A DNA stretch of 64,000 nt from Sarcocystis neurona (GCA_000727475.1 KL647289.1:6996629-7060628), one strand, 5' to 3'. Numbered from the stretch's first letter, positions 23,789 through 35,855 are shown. The notes: generated by a model from the sequence alone, not told the origin. Numbers and translations are program-made.

Positions 23789-24855
23789 TTCGAAATTTGC
23801 AGCTGCTACAAAGGAAAAGCTTCACTTCAACCTAACTGTCAATGACAGAGAAGACTTGGCCAGGAAGCCGGCCTTTGGGGTCGCACAGGCGAGATGTAAT
23901 GCGGCGTAACCACATCTCTCTGTACTGGCAAATAGCTGAGTACGGCGTACCCTGTATAACTTGCTAGACAAAGCAAAAGACGGAGCCTCGGACAATACAG
24001 CGAGCACGGCACTCGCGTGTGAATCGGATGCTCCGGGAGAAAGATGTTTACTCGGGAGGACACAGGAGAGAAACGGAGATTTACACCAAGTGGTCGAAGC
24101 GCGGGCACAGTCAACGATTTTCGATAGATCCGCGGCGGAAGAAGTGGCGCCAAGAAGGGTTCACTGGGGCATAGGACACGGAAGTTGAAAAATTAACAGC
24201 GTGGGCAGTTCTTCCCTCAAAGTTCAAATGGGACGTATGTTTTGTGTAGTGCCTGGAGTGCGGTGAGCGAGCCACCCGGCTAGCCAACGCACGTCGGACG
24301 CAAAACTCGCACAAACCCAGGAGTGTAAGAACTGCGGCTGGATGATCTCCATTTGGTCGACCTGGAAACTGCTTCATTCGTTGCGGAGGGTTTCGGATCT
24401 GAGAACTGTCTGTGCCGCGCACGCTGGGGGGCTACACGACGCCTGCGTAAAAGACATACGGAACCACAGCTTCGACTGAGTCGGAGGGAAGCACAAACGC
24501 CAACGCTATCGGGAAACGCCGTGGAATACTTCGCTTAGACAGCTCAGTCGGATACGAAACCTCAAATGACGAAGAACAGCACACAAAACCCGCAAGGTGA
24601 TTTGCTGAGGGGCTTCCAAATGCTGCTAACAACTGTGAAAGAAAGTGGGGACGAGGTACCCCACCACTCCAGTGCGTAATGCAAACACACACACACCAAC
24701 ATGCGAAGGAAACAGGTATGAAGAATATGCGCTAGCAGAGGTGAGGAACAGGAGACGAAGGGCAAACCACAAAGCTCAGGGAAATCCGAGAGTCAGTGAG
24801 AGTTGCACTGCGATGTTAGACATGTCGAGCCACTTGAAGACAAGAGCGACATGCC
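23789..24855. other. No gene recognised
   Basis: Complex, non-repetitive sequence of balanced composition. Overlapping frames of 60-105 codons exist on both strands, without a splice or composition signal to choose among them. Confidence 0.4.
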
Positions 24856-25260
24856 AGCCGCTAACATCGCCGACCACCGCCGCAGCAGCCGGTGCAGGAA
24901 GCAGCAGCAGCCGGAATAGCAGCAGCAGCAGGCCGAACGGCAGCAATGGCAGCAGGCCGAACACCCGCAGCACGGGCAGTAGCACCAGCCGCCGCAGCAG
25001 CCACAGTACCAGCCAGTGTAGCAGCGACCGTAGCAGCCACAGTTACAGCCGGAGCAACTGCATCAGCAGCAGCACCGGCAGCAGCAGCAGCGGCGGCAGG
25101 AGCTGCAGCTGCAGTAGTAGCCGCAGCAGCTGGAAAGCAGCAACAACAACCAGACGTATCGGCAGCAGGAACAGCAGCAGGAGTGCCAGGAGGTGCCGCA
25201 GCAGCCGCGACACCAGCAGGACTGGCACGGGTGCGACGGCAGTATAGCACACTTAATACG
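24856..25260. repeat. GCA/CAG triplet field
   Basis: About 400 bases of GCA/CAG/GTA-type triplets. Three frames are open at once: plus Ala-rich, plus Ser/Arg-rich, minus Ala-rich. This is the expected behaviour of a triplet repeat, so coding status cannot be judged from frame openness. The Ala/Val/Thr pattern (for example VAATVAATVTAGATA) is less pure than a microsatellite and could be an old repeat or an exon of an Ala-rich protein. Confidence 0.6.
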
Positions 25261-26149
25261 CCGCAGCAGCCATCCTTCAGAACGAAGGAGAGACGTATGG
25301 TCTACACAGAATGAAGAATCCGCAGGAGAAGTCTGTCCGTGATAGTCGAATGCCTACCACTCGTGTAACAGCCGCAGAATGTAGAGGCCAATGATAGATG
25401 GGACTAATAATCAGACGCCTATCGCACATGAGACTGCAAATATGCACTTCCGGTATTAACATCGACACGAACGGATGTTTCTCGAGTCGTTGTGTGGTCG
25501 AGCAGGGGAAAGTTCGCAGTGTCTTTGACATGCGCGTTTCTGCAGTCGTGACGGAAAACTTCATCGGCAAGTGAAGAGCATTTGTGCAGCTATATGGGGT
25601 GTCCACGCACGGAGATGCACCTCCAGCATCACTACTTGCACGTACTCCAATCTTCCGGGTACCTGTTGCTACACGTACACGCATCTCCACACATTTGCGA
25701 CAGCTTGTACAGGAGAAGGTACAGAACCGTACATTCACGAAGTGAGTGTATTTCGTGCGACGTATATATACATGTAGCTTCTTGCGACTGTATAGTGTTC
25801 TGACACAGCGTACAGGGTGGCACAGGAACGGTTGTTCAGGAAGCAATACGTGATGAACCCAGTCTACAAACATATAACGGACGATGTACATCATCGTGGA
25901 GTGTAGATCTTTTGGGAGACAAATTACAGTTATGCTTCTCTATGCCCAACTGTAACCCCCCACCAATTTTCAGATCGGTAGGTTCACCAACCACGTGTAT
26001 GGGGTGACGCTCCTGTACACTTTTTCTCGCACTGTAAAAGGGACGGGGTATCACGCTTCACATGCATACCGCCAGGAATAAACAATATATATACATATGT
26101 ATATGCGCAGGTCCACGTGCACTGCGCAGGACGCGTGCGAGTGACTTCC
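25261..26149. other. No gene recognised
   Basis: Unique sequence with few microsatellites. Overlapping frames on both strands show no convincing product. Confidence 0.4.
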
Positions 26150-26378
26150 TGTGTGCACCAATAAAAGCAGAAACCCACGGAAAAGGAAAACCGAATTGTT
26201 TCGAATACGTAGTCTTCCAAAAGTAATAAATGTGCTTCAGCCGGGATTCGACGTGTGGTACGAATGGACGATAAAGCAAAACACCGTAGTTCCTTTGAAA
26301 GATGGAGAAACGGGGCACCTCCCCGTAGGCACCTATATGCAGTTTCACATCACCCACTTGCGCCTCTGCAGTGCGTGA
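26150..26378 (+). CDS. Possible exon or small ORF
   Basis: A plus-strand frame holds a stretch with ordinary protein character (core KVINVLQPGFDVWYEWTIKQ, then VPLKDGETGHLPVGTYMQF). It has Trp, Tyr and Pro/Gly spacing unlike repeat-derived frames. The frame ends just after a possible donor (GCA|GTGCGT at about 26370). No partner exon, start context or family is recognised. Confidence 0.3.
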
Positions 26379-29332
26379 ATTTTATCAGTGTGTACGTGGC
26401 GGGCACAACAGAGAAGCCGTACGTTTCCTGTAGGGGTACACACATAGATACACAGGGAGACAGGGCAGTGGTGTGATAGGCCTAGCGGCGTACGTGAGTA
26501 GTTACAGTACTTTCGCTGTATATTAACGTGTCTCAGAGTAGCTACTGGCATACGCATCTCGATGCTTCTGCAATTGAGCGCACGCACACTTGGGGCTGTG
26601 CACACGTGTCTGGTTGAATGCAAAATCCAGTGGTGGCGTTCAACAGGGCAGTACAACGTTAACCTTCGTTGAGAATGCGGACGCCTTCGCATTCTGTGTC
26701 TCTTTATTTGCAGGTTCGGCATGAACTAGTGTGAATGCATGCGTCAGCGTAATACTCCCTGCACGCTGCTGATTACTGGGTACGAAGAAACCTCTGCGCC
26801 GATATCTGTCTGTTCATGTGTGAACCAGTACCACTACGTAGAGAGTTCAGTACAATGTATGTGTACACAAAATTTTTTGGAGACTCGTGAGCAGATGCAT
26901 TTCCATTAAGTATGCAGAATCCGTGTCTGAGGCTGAGCCGGTCTTGCAAAATGAAAGCGCCGGGTTCCTGGAGCTGTCTTAAAATACACGAGATAGTTCT
27001 GCGCAAAGTCAAGCCGCTGCAGTCCTCCTTTGTATCTTGCCTCACAATCCTCAAGCGGGGACTGTGTGCCCAGGATGTCTTTGCTCTGACATTTGCTTAT
27101 CACCAGGAAACCTCTGAGATGCTAAATACGCACCAGTAGACCTCTGAGATGCTAAACACACTTCTTAATACGGAATCGACAGTGAAATCGAAGACAGAAC
27201 CGCGGAAGAGAGGGCCTCCTTCTCTGACTCTCTACCCCGTCAGGAGTTCAAATATATTAGTGCGTATATGCGTACACATATGTACAATGTTGACCCTAGT
27301 TCTGAGATGAACGTATGTATAACATTTGTGAAGTTTCTGACATGAAGGTTTGTATTCAACTCTTTGAAGATATTGCGCACAGATTCGAGAGAAGCAGTAC
27401 CAACAGGCACAGACGTCTCGTGTGGGCCTTTTTGTACGTCTACCAATTCGTCTTGCATAGATAATAACGCAAACACAAATATATATGTATATATACATGT
27501 ATATATGGGCACGTATGCGTGAGTGCAGTTCGTACATGATAGTTTGTACACAGCGTATAAATGTTGTACTGGTCAGGACGTACGCTGGTAACTCTGTGTC
27601 TCACTTGTACCACTCTTGATGCGTTCCAGAGACTACTGCCCACTTGTTAGAAATTGCCCCTGTACATGCAGAGCTATGCTTTTTATGACGTGAGCACACT
27701 TTCTTTGTTAAACAGTTTCCTTTAGAATGTTGCAGGGAGCACTCGGTTTTCAGGACAAAGGTTCAGCTTTGTTGAAGGAATTTTGGCTTTATCTGGATTT
27801 GTAGCCTGTACCAAACGCGTACAGAAGGGGCACTACCGCTGAGATGTATACTGAAGGCATATGCGTACGGACTTATATGTGCTCCTATATGTTCCGTCCA
27901 GAAGAGTAGCTATACGGATGCGTGCATAGACTGTATCTGTGTATGTCAGAGAGATACACAACAGCATATATATTCGCAGCCTCTTGCATATGCGTTCCTC
28001 TACGTGCTCTGTGGAGAAGTATGCGTAAATGCGGTAGCAGAGGACAAGACGTTAGGCGGCGAGTGCACTGCGGTGAGTGTTAGGTACTCACGTTCCCTAA
28101 CCGTTGGCGCGTATTCATGCATATCTGCTTTCACGCGCTTACATGCACATAGATATACTGAACCATGTGCGTGGAATTAAAGCCTGAGTCGCTCGTGTAC
28201 ACTGTTACCTCGTACCCTCTGCTCTACAAGCACGCGTGTGTTAGCACACAGTTCTTACGAGGATGATTACCTGTGTGACGACAGTTAGTGGAATGGGTGA
28301 AAGCCAGAACAATTTTTCCCTTGGTGTGCGTCTTACCACTGCGATGCGTGCTGACGCGTGTGTACAAATACATATACGTAACGATGGGCGCACAACTGCA
28401 CTATAAAAAAGTATAGGATGTACGTTCGTATACATGCATGCATGTAAGGACACATGCACCCACGCGTGTACTTGTTCACGCCTACGTGTACGTATACTTA
28501 TACATATATATATATACATGCGTCGCTTTGTCCGTGGCTCTGGTATGTGCACCTGATTGCATCTGCATTAATGAACTCGTACAGCCTTTATGTGGGAGTG
28601 TATCTGAACTATAAGCACGTTTAGATTTGGAGGTACGGGATGTAATGTATATACGTCGTAATGCGGTGTACAGCGCTCCCCTCGTTCCACGGATGAAACA
28701 CGCGGCGAGCGGGAGACGACGACGGCGGCGCCGTACATCCTTCCCCTCAAATGCAAAGAAAGACCGAACGAAGGAGCGACAGCAGAGAACTGCTGCAAGA
28801 CTAATCCTGCCGTCCGGCTGCGACTACAGTTTAACAGAGGTTTTCTTGGCATGAAGCTGGTGCACATACCACTGTCCCTCTTCCATCCCTGCGTGCCACA
28901 TGCACGTTCACGTTATTACACGCGCACATATCCGTTTCCATTTATCCACATCTGTGAACATTCAAGCGGGCGCACACGAGTTTACAAAGATGCAGCTATT
29001 GATACAGTCACGTAGAGGATAACAGACGTGTGCGAAAATATATATATATATACATACATGCATATATGCATTTATATATGAACAAGTAGAAAGGTATGTA
29101 CATGTGTATGTATCTGCATTGTTATGCAGACAAACCAACGGGTATGCATGGCATATATATATATATATATATACGTATATATAACGTTGGGTACACTCAT
29201 AGTCACATAGAAAAACACCATATATTCATGCACATGTAAGAATACACACGTAGTTTTATCCGCCTCGAGTAGGATGTCGGTTTGGGTTGCTGCCTCGTGC
29301 ACGGATACCTCTCCTCGACAGTTTCTTTCTGT
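26379..29332. other. Largely featureless spacer
   Basis: Mostly unique sequence. A 33-base near-tandem duplication lies at about 27100-27165 (shared core CCTCTGAGATGCTAAA). TA runs appear near 27480-27500, 28503-28517, 29038-29052 and 29155-29172. No exon chain could be built. The region lies downstream of the 29333-33412 gene and upstream of the 21795-22682 frame. Confidence 0.4.
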
Positions 29333-30520
29333 TTAGATACTCTGCACTGAAGAAAAGGTATCAGAACGTTCGAGGAAGGAAACCGCCCGGGGCACGCCCT
29401 CTCCATTTCCTTCAACTTCGCGGCCTTCGTCCGCTGTGGAGAACAACTGACCTTTTGCCGCATCCGCGACAGCCATAGTTTTGAGGCCTGCTCTCCCGAA
29501 GCCTTCGAAAGTGTACGGGCCTTCGCTGCCCGCCTTCGCTGCTGCTCTTGCTGCCGCCGCTACTGCAGCGGCTTGGGCTGCTAGCTCCGCTGGTATCCTC
29601 TGCACATCTGCTGGCGACAAAGCTGCTTTGTACTGTGGTCCAGCTGCGGTCAGTGTTCCTGCGTATGCTGTTTTGTCGTCTTGAGAAGTTTCTCCTTCTT
29701 CTTCTTCTTCCACCAGTGTGTGTAGGTTTCTTTGAGCTTCTGCCTGCGCCTCACCGGTCGGGCGTGTTGCAAGCTCTCCAACGGCTACCGTCGCTGTTGC
29801 TGAGACGTCTGCTGTTACTGAAGGGCGTTGAGCGGCCAAATCAGTTCCAGAAAGCCTTGGTTCTGGGCCTTCCTGTGAACATTCTACCTCGTTCCATTCT
29901 TTTTCAATGTGTGCTCCTGTGTCGTCGGCTGACGTTGCTGCATCCGCTGCTGACGTCCCCGCTCCCGCCCCAGCGGTCGCTGCCGCCTCAGCAGTCGCTA
30001 CCGCTACCGCAGCCACCTCTGTGGCCGCCGCCCCTGCCGCCGCCGCGGCCGCTGCTGCTGCGCGTTCAGCTGCTGCCTTCCCTTCTTCTCCTTCTCGTGT
30101 AACTTCTTTCCGGAGCCACCTGACTCCTCCTGCTTCGCTGACTTCTGGTAAGCTCGGACCCGGAAAAAGCCGTCGGCGTGCTGCTGCTGCGTGCGCCCTG
30201 TCCAGAGCTACGAAGGAGGTTCGCCGGCGTATGCCCGTTAACGCAATGGAGACTGTGGGTGAAATACTGGAGGCCGCCTCCTCGGTCGCTGACCATTGGC
30301 TTCTCGGAGGTCTCCACTGAATTAAAGATTGTTCTTTTTGTACTTTCTGAAAAAGGGTGCTCAAGAATGGAGAATTCCTGTCCTCAGGCCACAAAAACTC
30401 CAGAATTACCTTCCTGACTCGCTGTGCAAGATAGACTGTTTTCCGGCGAAATAACGGGTGGGAAGGGAACACCCTTATCGGCATGTAGTCCTCCGCAGGC
30501 GGACAGACCCAACGTCCCAC
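29333..30520 (-). CDS. Terminal exon of the 507-aa gene
   Basis: The acceptor is TGTCCTTTAG and the frame stays open for 395 codons to TAA. It starts VGRWVCPPAEDYMPIRVFPS. The first 75 residues are ordered and basic with Trp and Pro. The middle is Ala-rich, encoded by mixed GCN codons rather than a pure repeat, and the end is acidic. Plus-strand frames over the same DNA are Leu- and Ala-rich shadows. An alternative is a stand-alone gene starting at the internal ATG (MPIRVFPS). Confidence 0.65.
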   Translation of the reverse strand: MGRWVCPPAEDYMPIRVFPSHPLFRRKTVYLAQRVRKVILEFLWPEDRNSPFLSTLFQKVQKEQSLIQWRPPRSQWSATEEAASSISPTVSIALTGIRRRTSFVALDRAHAAAARRRLFPGPSLPEVSEAGGVRWLRKEVTREGEEGKAAAERAAAAAAAAAGAAATEVAAVAVATAEAAATAGAGAGTSAADAATSADDTGAHIEKEWNEVECSQEGPEPRLSGTDLAAQRPSVTADVSATATVAVGELATRPTGEAQAEAQRNLHTLVEEEEEGETSQDDKTAYAGTLTAAGPQYKAALSPADVQRIPAELAAQAAAVAAAARAAAKAGSEGPYTFEGFGRAGLKTMAVADAAKGQLFSTADEGREVEGNGEGVPRAVSFLERSDTFSSVQSI

Positions 30521-33412
30521 CTAAAGGACAAGAGAAAAGCGGGATGTCACAGGACAAGAGACCAGCGTGCTGTCACAGGTGTTGTATGCACATGTACTGC
30601 TGTGTGTGCTCGTGCAGATGCAGATTTTACAGTAGACAGAGCAACACCCACATGCATGTAAAATATAAGATTACCTACGTGAATAGAGTACGCACTGTCT
30701 TGCTGGTTCTTCGACGAAGTGCATCTATACGTCGGCTTCAAGAGGCGGAGCAACCCACGCTCGAACGCGAACTAAGAAAATAGACGTATACGTTGGATTC
30801 TAAACAGTGAAGGAGCGAAAGACTTTGATGAACTCGTTTACTTCCTAACACGTGTGCACCCGTTTCTCTGACCTGTACACATAAGTATATAGGACCTAGT
30901 TCGCCTTCAGACACGTGTGCACACGCACGCATACGTTCAGGCGTGTGTCCAATCCTTTATATATATATATATATATATGGAGACGGGTGTCGAATAAGTA
31001 AGTATCCTCTATATACATGTATACATACACATATATATATGTGTATGGATCCGGAAGGATGCAGATATTCCCAGACGTGTGGGGATGCGCCCCTAGATAC
31101 CAAGCGGTGCATGTGAATCTTCTGCAGAACTGCGATAGCCACGATGAAGAAGGGTACACAGTTGTGTACCACGATTATTCCCTTGTTCTTGGATATATCA
31201 GAACAATCACCCATCGATAAACACAGTCGTGCGCCCTGCGTATCTCGGCGTGTTCTGTAAAGATCCTGAAGACAAGGTCATGGACAGATACTGGGCTATA
31301 CGAAATGTAATCACTAACCTTTATATGCGGGGTGTTGCATAGAGAGGTTTCGCAGAAGGACTAGATAACTGCACATACACATACATATATATATGTATAC
31401 ATACGTATATGTCGAAGGGGTGCATGTGTGCACTCAGTTGAGGAGAGACAGTTGGGCAGGTAAACCGAGACAGAGATTTTGTGCGTGAAGTGTGTTACAG
31501 AAACTGCTCTTCTGTGCCGCACAACAAATGCGTGAAAACAGCAGAGAGTTTTGACCGGTGCTAGATGACCGCAGAGTCAAAAGAGCGAGGAGGAAAGGAT
31601 GCTACACATAATGAGGACACAGGAGAGCCTCACCGAAAGGTGGATAGTAATACAGGTAGCGTGGATCAACAGTGAGTTATACCTGAGAAGGACGTTTACG
31701 TAGAGATACTGGCCACCACAGCACGACAGAGAAAAAGACAGGGGGGCCGCCTTTTTCGTGCTGTCGATTTGCGGGATAGCGGTCTGTTTGATTCTTTTTA
31801 GATGTGGTATACACACGATCCAGCGGACGTCCTCCTGGCCCACGTAGAGGTGGAAATATCAGCTTTTAAACGAAAGTGTTGCATGTGTCTCCACTGCTGC
31901 AGGCACTTGTGTCTCCCTACGTGTGCCCTCGCTACTTGTCTATGTATACGTGTTGTATCTATCTAATGAGGGAAAGCAAGATGCGGAATAGGTGTGTATC
32001 CATGTACACGAATGCCTGTTGTATCTGTATCCGACCGCACACAGGTGAATATACAGACGCGTACATATATGTATATCTAAATATATTCATACATACAGGT
32101 AGGTTGCGCATCAACACGAAGCGTTTGCATGTGAGGTGTATTTTCAGTACCATGCCTGCTAATTTCCTCCACTCCGGAGAACATCCGAGCAACCTGAGCG
32201 GGTGCTGCGAGATCTACACGCCTATGGGGCATGCAGCCCCATAGGCTGCTTATTGCTTGCAGCGAAATTCTGCCTCTACTGCGTGGACCCACTTGTTTCA
32301 GCCGGTGGAGTACTACGTCGCCTGTTTGCACGCCGAGGACGCATACAGCACTGCAGGCCCTAAGCACTCACCCGATGTTATACACTGCAAGGCCTACCTA
32401 TATATATATATATATATATATNNNNNNNNNNNNNNNNNNNNNNNNNNNNNNNNNNNNNNNNNNNNNNNNNNNNNNNNNNNNNNNNNNNNNNNNNNNNNNN
32501 NNNNNNNNNNNNNNNNNNNNNNNNNNNNNNNNNNNNNNNNNNNNNNNNNNNNNNNNNNNNNNNNNNNNNNNNNNNNNNNNNNNNNNNNNNNNNNNNNNNN
32601 NNNNNNNNNNNNNNNNNNNNNNNNNNNNNNNNNNNNNNNNNNNNNNNNNNNNNNNNNNNNNNNNNNNNNNNNNNNNNNNNNNNNNNNNNNNNNNNNNNNN
32701 NNNNNNNNNNNNNNNNNNNATATATATATATATATATGCCTAGACACAAGCGACAAACATTTGCTTATACCTGTGTACCTCACTTTCCTGTCTGAGCCGA
32801 ATATACAAATGAGGGAAAACACGCTCGAGACTTCATCGCGGCTGTCGCAGTACACTATGCCCACGAATCAGTGCGAGGCTACGTTGCGCCAGAGTGCTTC
32901 AGCAGAGCAGAGCATTCTGACCCGTGTGTCTCGCCTGCGTGTGCTGCACCTTTGATACGTACGGTAGGCGCAGCACCAAAGATCTACACTCTCCACACAT
33001 GCGTGTGAGCGCCAGTCCGCAGCCCTGCTGCAACTGCAGCGTTGGAACGGGCGTATGGCACTGAGAGGAGGCCAAGAAGGGAGGCAGCAGGTTTGCCCTT
33101 GCTGCAGCTCTTGCACAAAATGCGAAACGGGGGATGAGAACATAGGGTCGGCGTCAACGGCAGGTGGAAAAGCATGCGTCAGTACAAAGGATGGACGAAA
33201 AGGCGAGTGAATAGGAAGACACAACGCAAAGTAGATTTTTGCTGAACTGAACAGAAATCCAGCAAAGTCGCCCTACCCTTGGGAGGAAGGGAACGACGAC
33301 CGTCAGGAGGACCCCAGTGGTGATAACTGTAAGCCCAGTTGTTCGCGTGCTCAGGCTCAAGTCGAGGGTTTTCCAGCCAATTGAAAGGCCGCTCACACCT
33401 ATTGCAGCGCAT
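29333..33412 (-). CDS. Predicted four-exon gene, 507 aa, unknown function
   Basis: The predicted coding exons are 33277-33412, 32151-32321, 31101-31129 and 29333-30520. Their sum is 1,524 bases, exactly 508 codons from ATG to TAA, with every donor and acceptor phase matching. The N-terminus has a CxxC (residues 3-6) and a Trp/His-rich patch (NNWAYSYHHWGPPDG). Residues about 46-110 are basic and helical. Residues 115-170 look ordered (MPIRVFPSHPLFRRKTVYLA). The rest is Ala/Glu/Thr-rich low complexity with an acidic EEEEEGE. No signal peptide, membrane helix or known domain is seen. An assembly gap lies in intron 1, so an additional exon could be missing. The last exon is firm; the first three are inference. 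Confidence 0.5.
31101..31129 (-). CDS. Predicted 29-bp micro-exon
   Basis: The acceptor is GGCTATCGCAG after a pyrimidine-rich tract and the donor is TTG|GTATCT. The exon enters in phase 1 and leaves in phase 0, exactly what is needed to join 32151-32321 to 29333-30520. It encodes LQKIHMHRL plus a split Val codon. Very short exons of this kind are easily wrong. Confidence 0.35.
32151..32321 (-). CDS. Exon of the 507-aa gene
   Basis: The acceptor is GTGCAAACAG and the donor is CATG|GTACTG; phase 1 to phase 1. The product is 56 residues of ordinary composition (core ISLQAISSLWGCMPHRRVDL, then QVARMFSGVEEISRH). The codon use is not repeat-like. The joint with the upstream exon gives a Gly codon. 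Confidence 0.5.
32422..32719. other. Assembly gap of 298 N inside a TA tract
   Basis: The run of N is flanked on both sides by (TA)n (32399-32421 and 32720-32737). The gap is therefore probably a longer TA microsatellite that could not be assembled. It falls inside the first intron of the predicted 507-aa gene. Confidence 0.95.
33277..33412 (-). CDS. Predicted first exon of the 507-aa gene
   Basis: ATG at 33412; the donor is AAGG|GTAGGG in phase 1. Forty-five codons start MRCNRCERPFNWLENPRLEP. The overlapping minus frame is hydrophobic and could instead be a membrane exon, but its exit phase (0) does not fit the next exon. An acceptor at 33399 (GCAATAG) would allow an upstream exon instead of the ATG. 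Confidence 0.42.
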
Positions 33413-33854
33413 CCAGCCGCAGCAGCCACAAAAAACGTGTACACCGTTGCATCTAGGTCAACATGTGGAATTCGCCACAAATATGCGTTTTCAAACTCAC
33501 ATTATATATCTATACACGTGGAGACGCTGATGTACTGGTGTGCACGTAACTGACAGGCAGGCAAACAAAAAGAATCGGTCGGATCAATCAACCTCAAAAG
33601 TCACCGATAGCAGATCGGAAGAAAGAACGACACAGAGCAGCAGCACAGTCCCCAACGGCGACGCATTTCCCTAGATAAAACACAGGCAGAATTTCCCTTC
33701 GACATGACGCGTACAGCGGCGACACCAGCCGGGCGCACAGTCGGCACTTCACGCTTGTGGCAGCAGCGACTCCATACGGGAGTGGTGCACAGCAGCACTA
33801 TCGTAAACACTTCCGAATGCAGCAGCATCGGCGGCCAGCAGCAGACGCAGCAGC

Positions 33855-34078
33855 TCAGCATACAGACGCAACTGCAGGAACGGGCTCCAAACCGTAGGCC
33901 CGCACTAGCTCAAACGCCTCAGAAGAAGCAGAAGCAACAGCAGCCAGCTTAGGTCGCACAGTTGTTGGAGCACACACAGTGTTGCACACAAAGCGGCAAG
34001 AGCCACGACAGGGAGACGTTCGGCACACGCGCCAGCAGTCGCAACGTTCATTCATAAAGTCTCGCGCACCACGCTGCG
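33855..34078 (-). CDS. Possible Cys-rich exon
   Basis: The acceptor is CGGTGTTTCCAG with a good pyrimidine run. The frame encodes a Cys-dense stretch (NERCDCWRVCRTSPCRGSCR, then six more residues and VC) followed by a helix (AAVASASSEAFELVRAYGLE), and stops just after a possible donor TCT|GTATGC. Nine Cys in about 40 residues suggests a secreted, disulfide-bonded segment. A different frame over 33.75-33.88 kb is also protein-like (AELLRLLLAADAAAFGSVYD), so the structure is unresolved. Confidence 0.33.
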
Positions 34079-34984
34079 CTGGAAACACCGGCGGATTCGG
34101 AATAGTAGAAGCAACAGCAGATCGGACGGCGCATTCACTGGTCCGTACATATATATATATATATATATACATGTCGTTCCCCAGTGCACATGAACACCCA
34201 CACCCACACACACACACACACACGAATACACGCACACGTGCATTCAAACCGAGCAAGGCAGCAGGTCGAGACGATGAGGGAGAGGCAGCAGGGAAGGGAA
34301 GAGAGATGGTGGCGGGCGTGGGGGAGAAGCGCTTCTTTTGAGTCAACGGGGAAAGACGCAGCAGCAGCTTTACGGAAAAGGCGTGGTCCGCACAGGAGGG
34401 TCAGAAATCAAATCCGTGTGATACGCGTAGTATAGCTGGACTATTTAGCATTTTTTTCTTAGAGCCTCCAAGTATAGATTAGTTTCAATTCTCCGTGCTA
34501 AACACAGTGAGGACGGATGAACGCTTCTTGACGGTTGGTATGCAGGTAGTCCGGGACAGTTGATCCATGAACGCGATTGCGAAAGTGAAAGGACGTACAG
34601 TCGCGAATATCTGACACAGTTTATAAGTTTGACAGCGCAACTAGGAACAGCCAGTCACGAGGCATGTAATCCTAACCGTGATTATGTATTTGCTAGGCTG
34701 TGTGTCGCGAGCACTTGCTTGCTCACATGAATTTCAGTCGATAAATATAAACACACATGAAAACTTCCTGGGAAGGGAGAGGAAAATACGTAAATCACGT
34801 ACGCCAGACATGCACTCGCAGGAGAATGCACATACCCAGGCACGTCTTTTACAGACACGTATATTGCAGAGTGCACAGTTGTATACTCGCTCCTGAATGC
34901 ACGTTCCTATCTGAGCGTACGTCGGTGCCTACGTATATCTAAAGGACCACTAACTTCTCCCTCTTTCTCCCTCTCTGTCGGCGC
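34079..34984. other. No gene recognised
   Basis: TA run at 34147-34168, CA run at 34203-34222, and unique sequence from 34430. No exon could be supported. Confidence 0.4.
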
Positions 34985-35302
34985 TTATTGACAGGCAGCT
35001 GCTCCTGGGCCAACCTGCTCAAGGAGGAGCCGTGTAGGATTCGGTAGCAAAAAGGTTTCGCGAGCACTACTTGCGTAGTAAATATTTGCCTCACGCTGCC
35101 GCCCCGCTTCAACCCTATTACTACGTATCCGTCCACTGCGTGCAGGCACCTCGGACCTCCCCACTCTCGTTTTGTTGGGTGTGGGGATGACTAGAGAACA
35201 GAAAGAGAGCTGCGCGAAAACGTTTTGTGCCAGGAGTCTGTGCCAGTCCTCCGCCGGAGTGGAAGCTGGGGGGAGCGGGAGACCCTGAAGCTTCTGCAGC
35301 AT
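34985..35302 (-). CDS. Possible small gene or terminal exon, 105 aa
   Basis: An ATG at 35302, with an in-frame stop just upstream, opens 105 codons (starts MLQKLQGLPLPPASTPAEDW). The product is basic in the middle (RSGRIRSNRVEAGRQREANI), with no membrane helix or motif. A second minus frame over 34939-35136 is comparably protein-like (DGYVVIGLKRGGSVRQIFTT), so the call is uncertain. Confidence 0.3.
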   Translation of the reverse strand: MLQKLQGLPLPPASTPAEDWHRLLAQNVFAQLSFCSLVIPTPNKTRVGRSEVPARSGRIRSNRVEAGRQREANIYYASSARETFLLPNPTRLLLEQVGPGAAACQ

Positions 35303-35855
35303 TCGCTTGTCTTAGCTGTCTGCTACGTCTCCAAATCTCGCCAGCCAATAGACTGTGAATGCACTTGCTCCCTGGTGCTACTACCAGGGTTGTTCTCGTC
35401 CGCTGCATGCCAGTGGAGAAGGACGTGAAGGCAGTTCAAGCGCAAGTACCACCGCAGACACTCGAGGCGCCTGCGCATGAAGACGAGGGGGGTTCGTTTG
35501 TGCAGAGTGCTCTGGAGGGCTCTCTGCCTGCTCGGAAAGAACGTAGTGTAGCTTGTCCGGTTGCTGTATGTATGCTCTGTGCACACACAGAGCTACACAC
35601 ATACGTAGATAATGTTGCACTCTCACGCGTTACAGCAAAATAAGAACAGACGACTCCAGATGCTGAATTTGCGTGCGGCGCATCAGGCACGTGTACGTGT
35701 GCGAGACGTAGCGCGTGCAGACGCACGTGGTTCATGCATAAATGGGTCCCGGACTTCAAGCCGCCGCGCAGCCAAAGCCTGCGTCGGCCGTAGGCGCACG
35801 GCTGGATACTCCCGTGCACGACGCAAGTGAAGCGTAGATACCGGGCGCCGACTGT

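Noticed and set aside
29548..30320. Plus-strand Leu- and Ala-rich frames
   Set aside because: Shadows of the minus-strand terminal exon of the 507-aa gene.
33154..33480. Hydrophobic minus frame resembling two membrane helices
   Set aside because: Its exit phase does not match the next exon, whereas the overlapping frame starting at ATG 33412 does. Not fully excluded.
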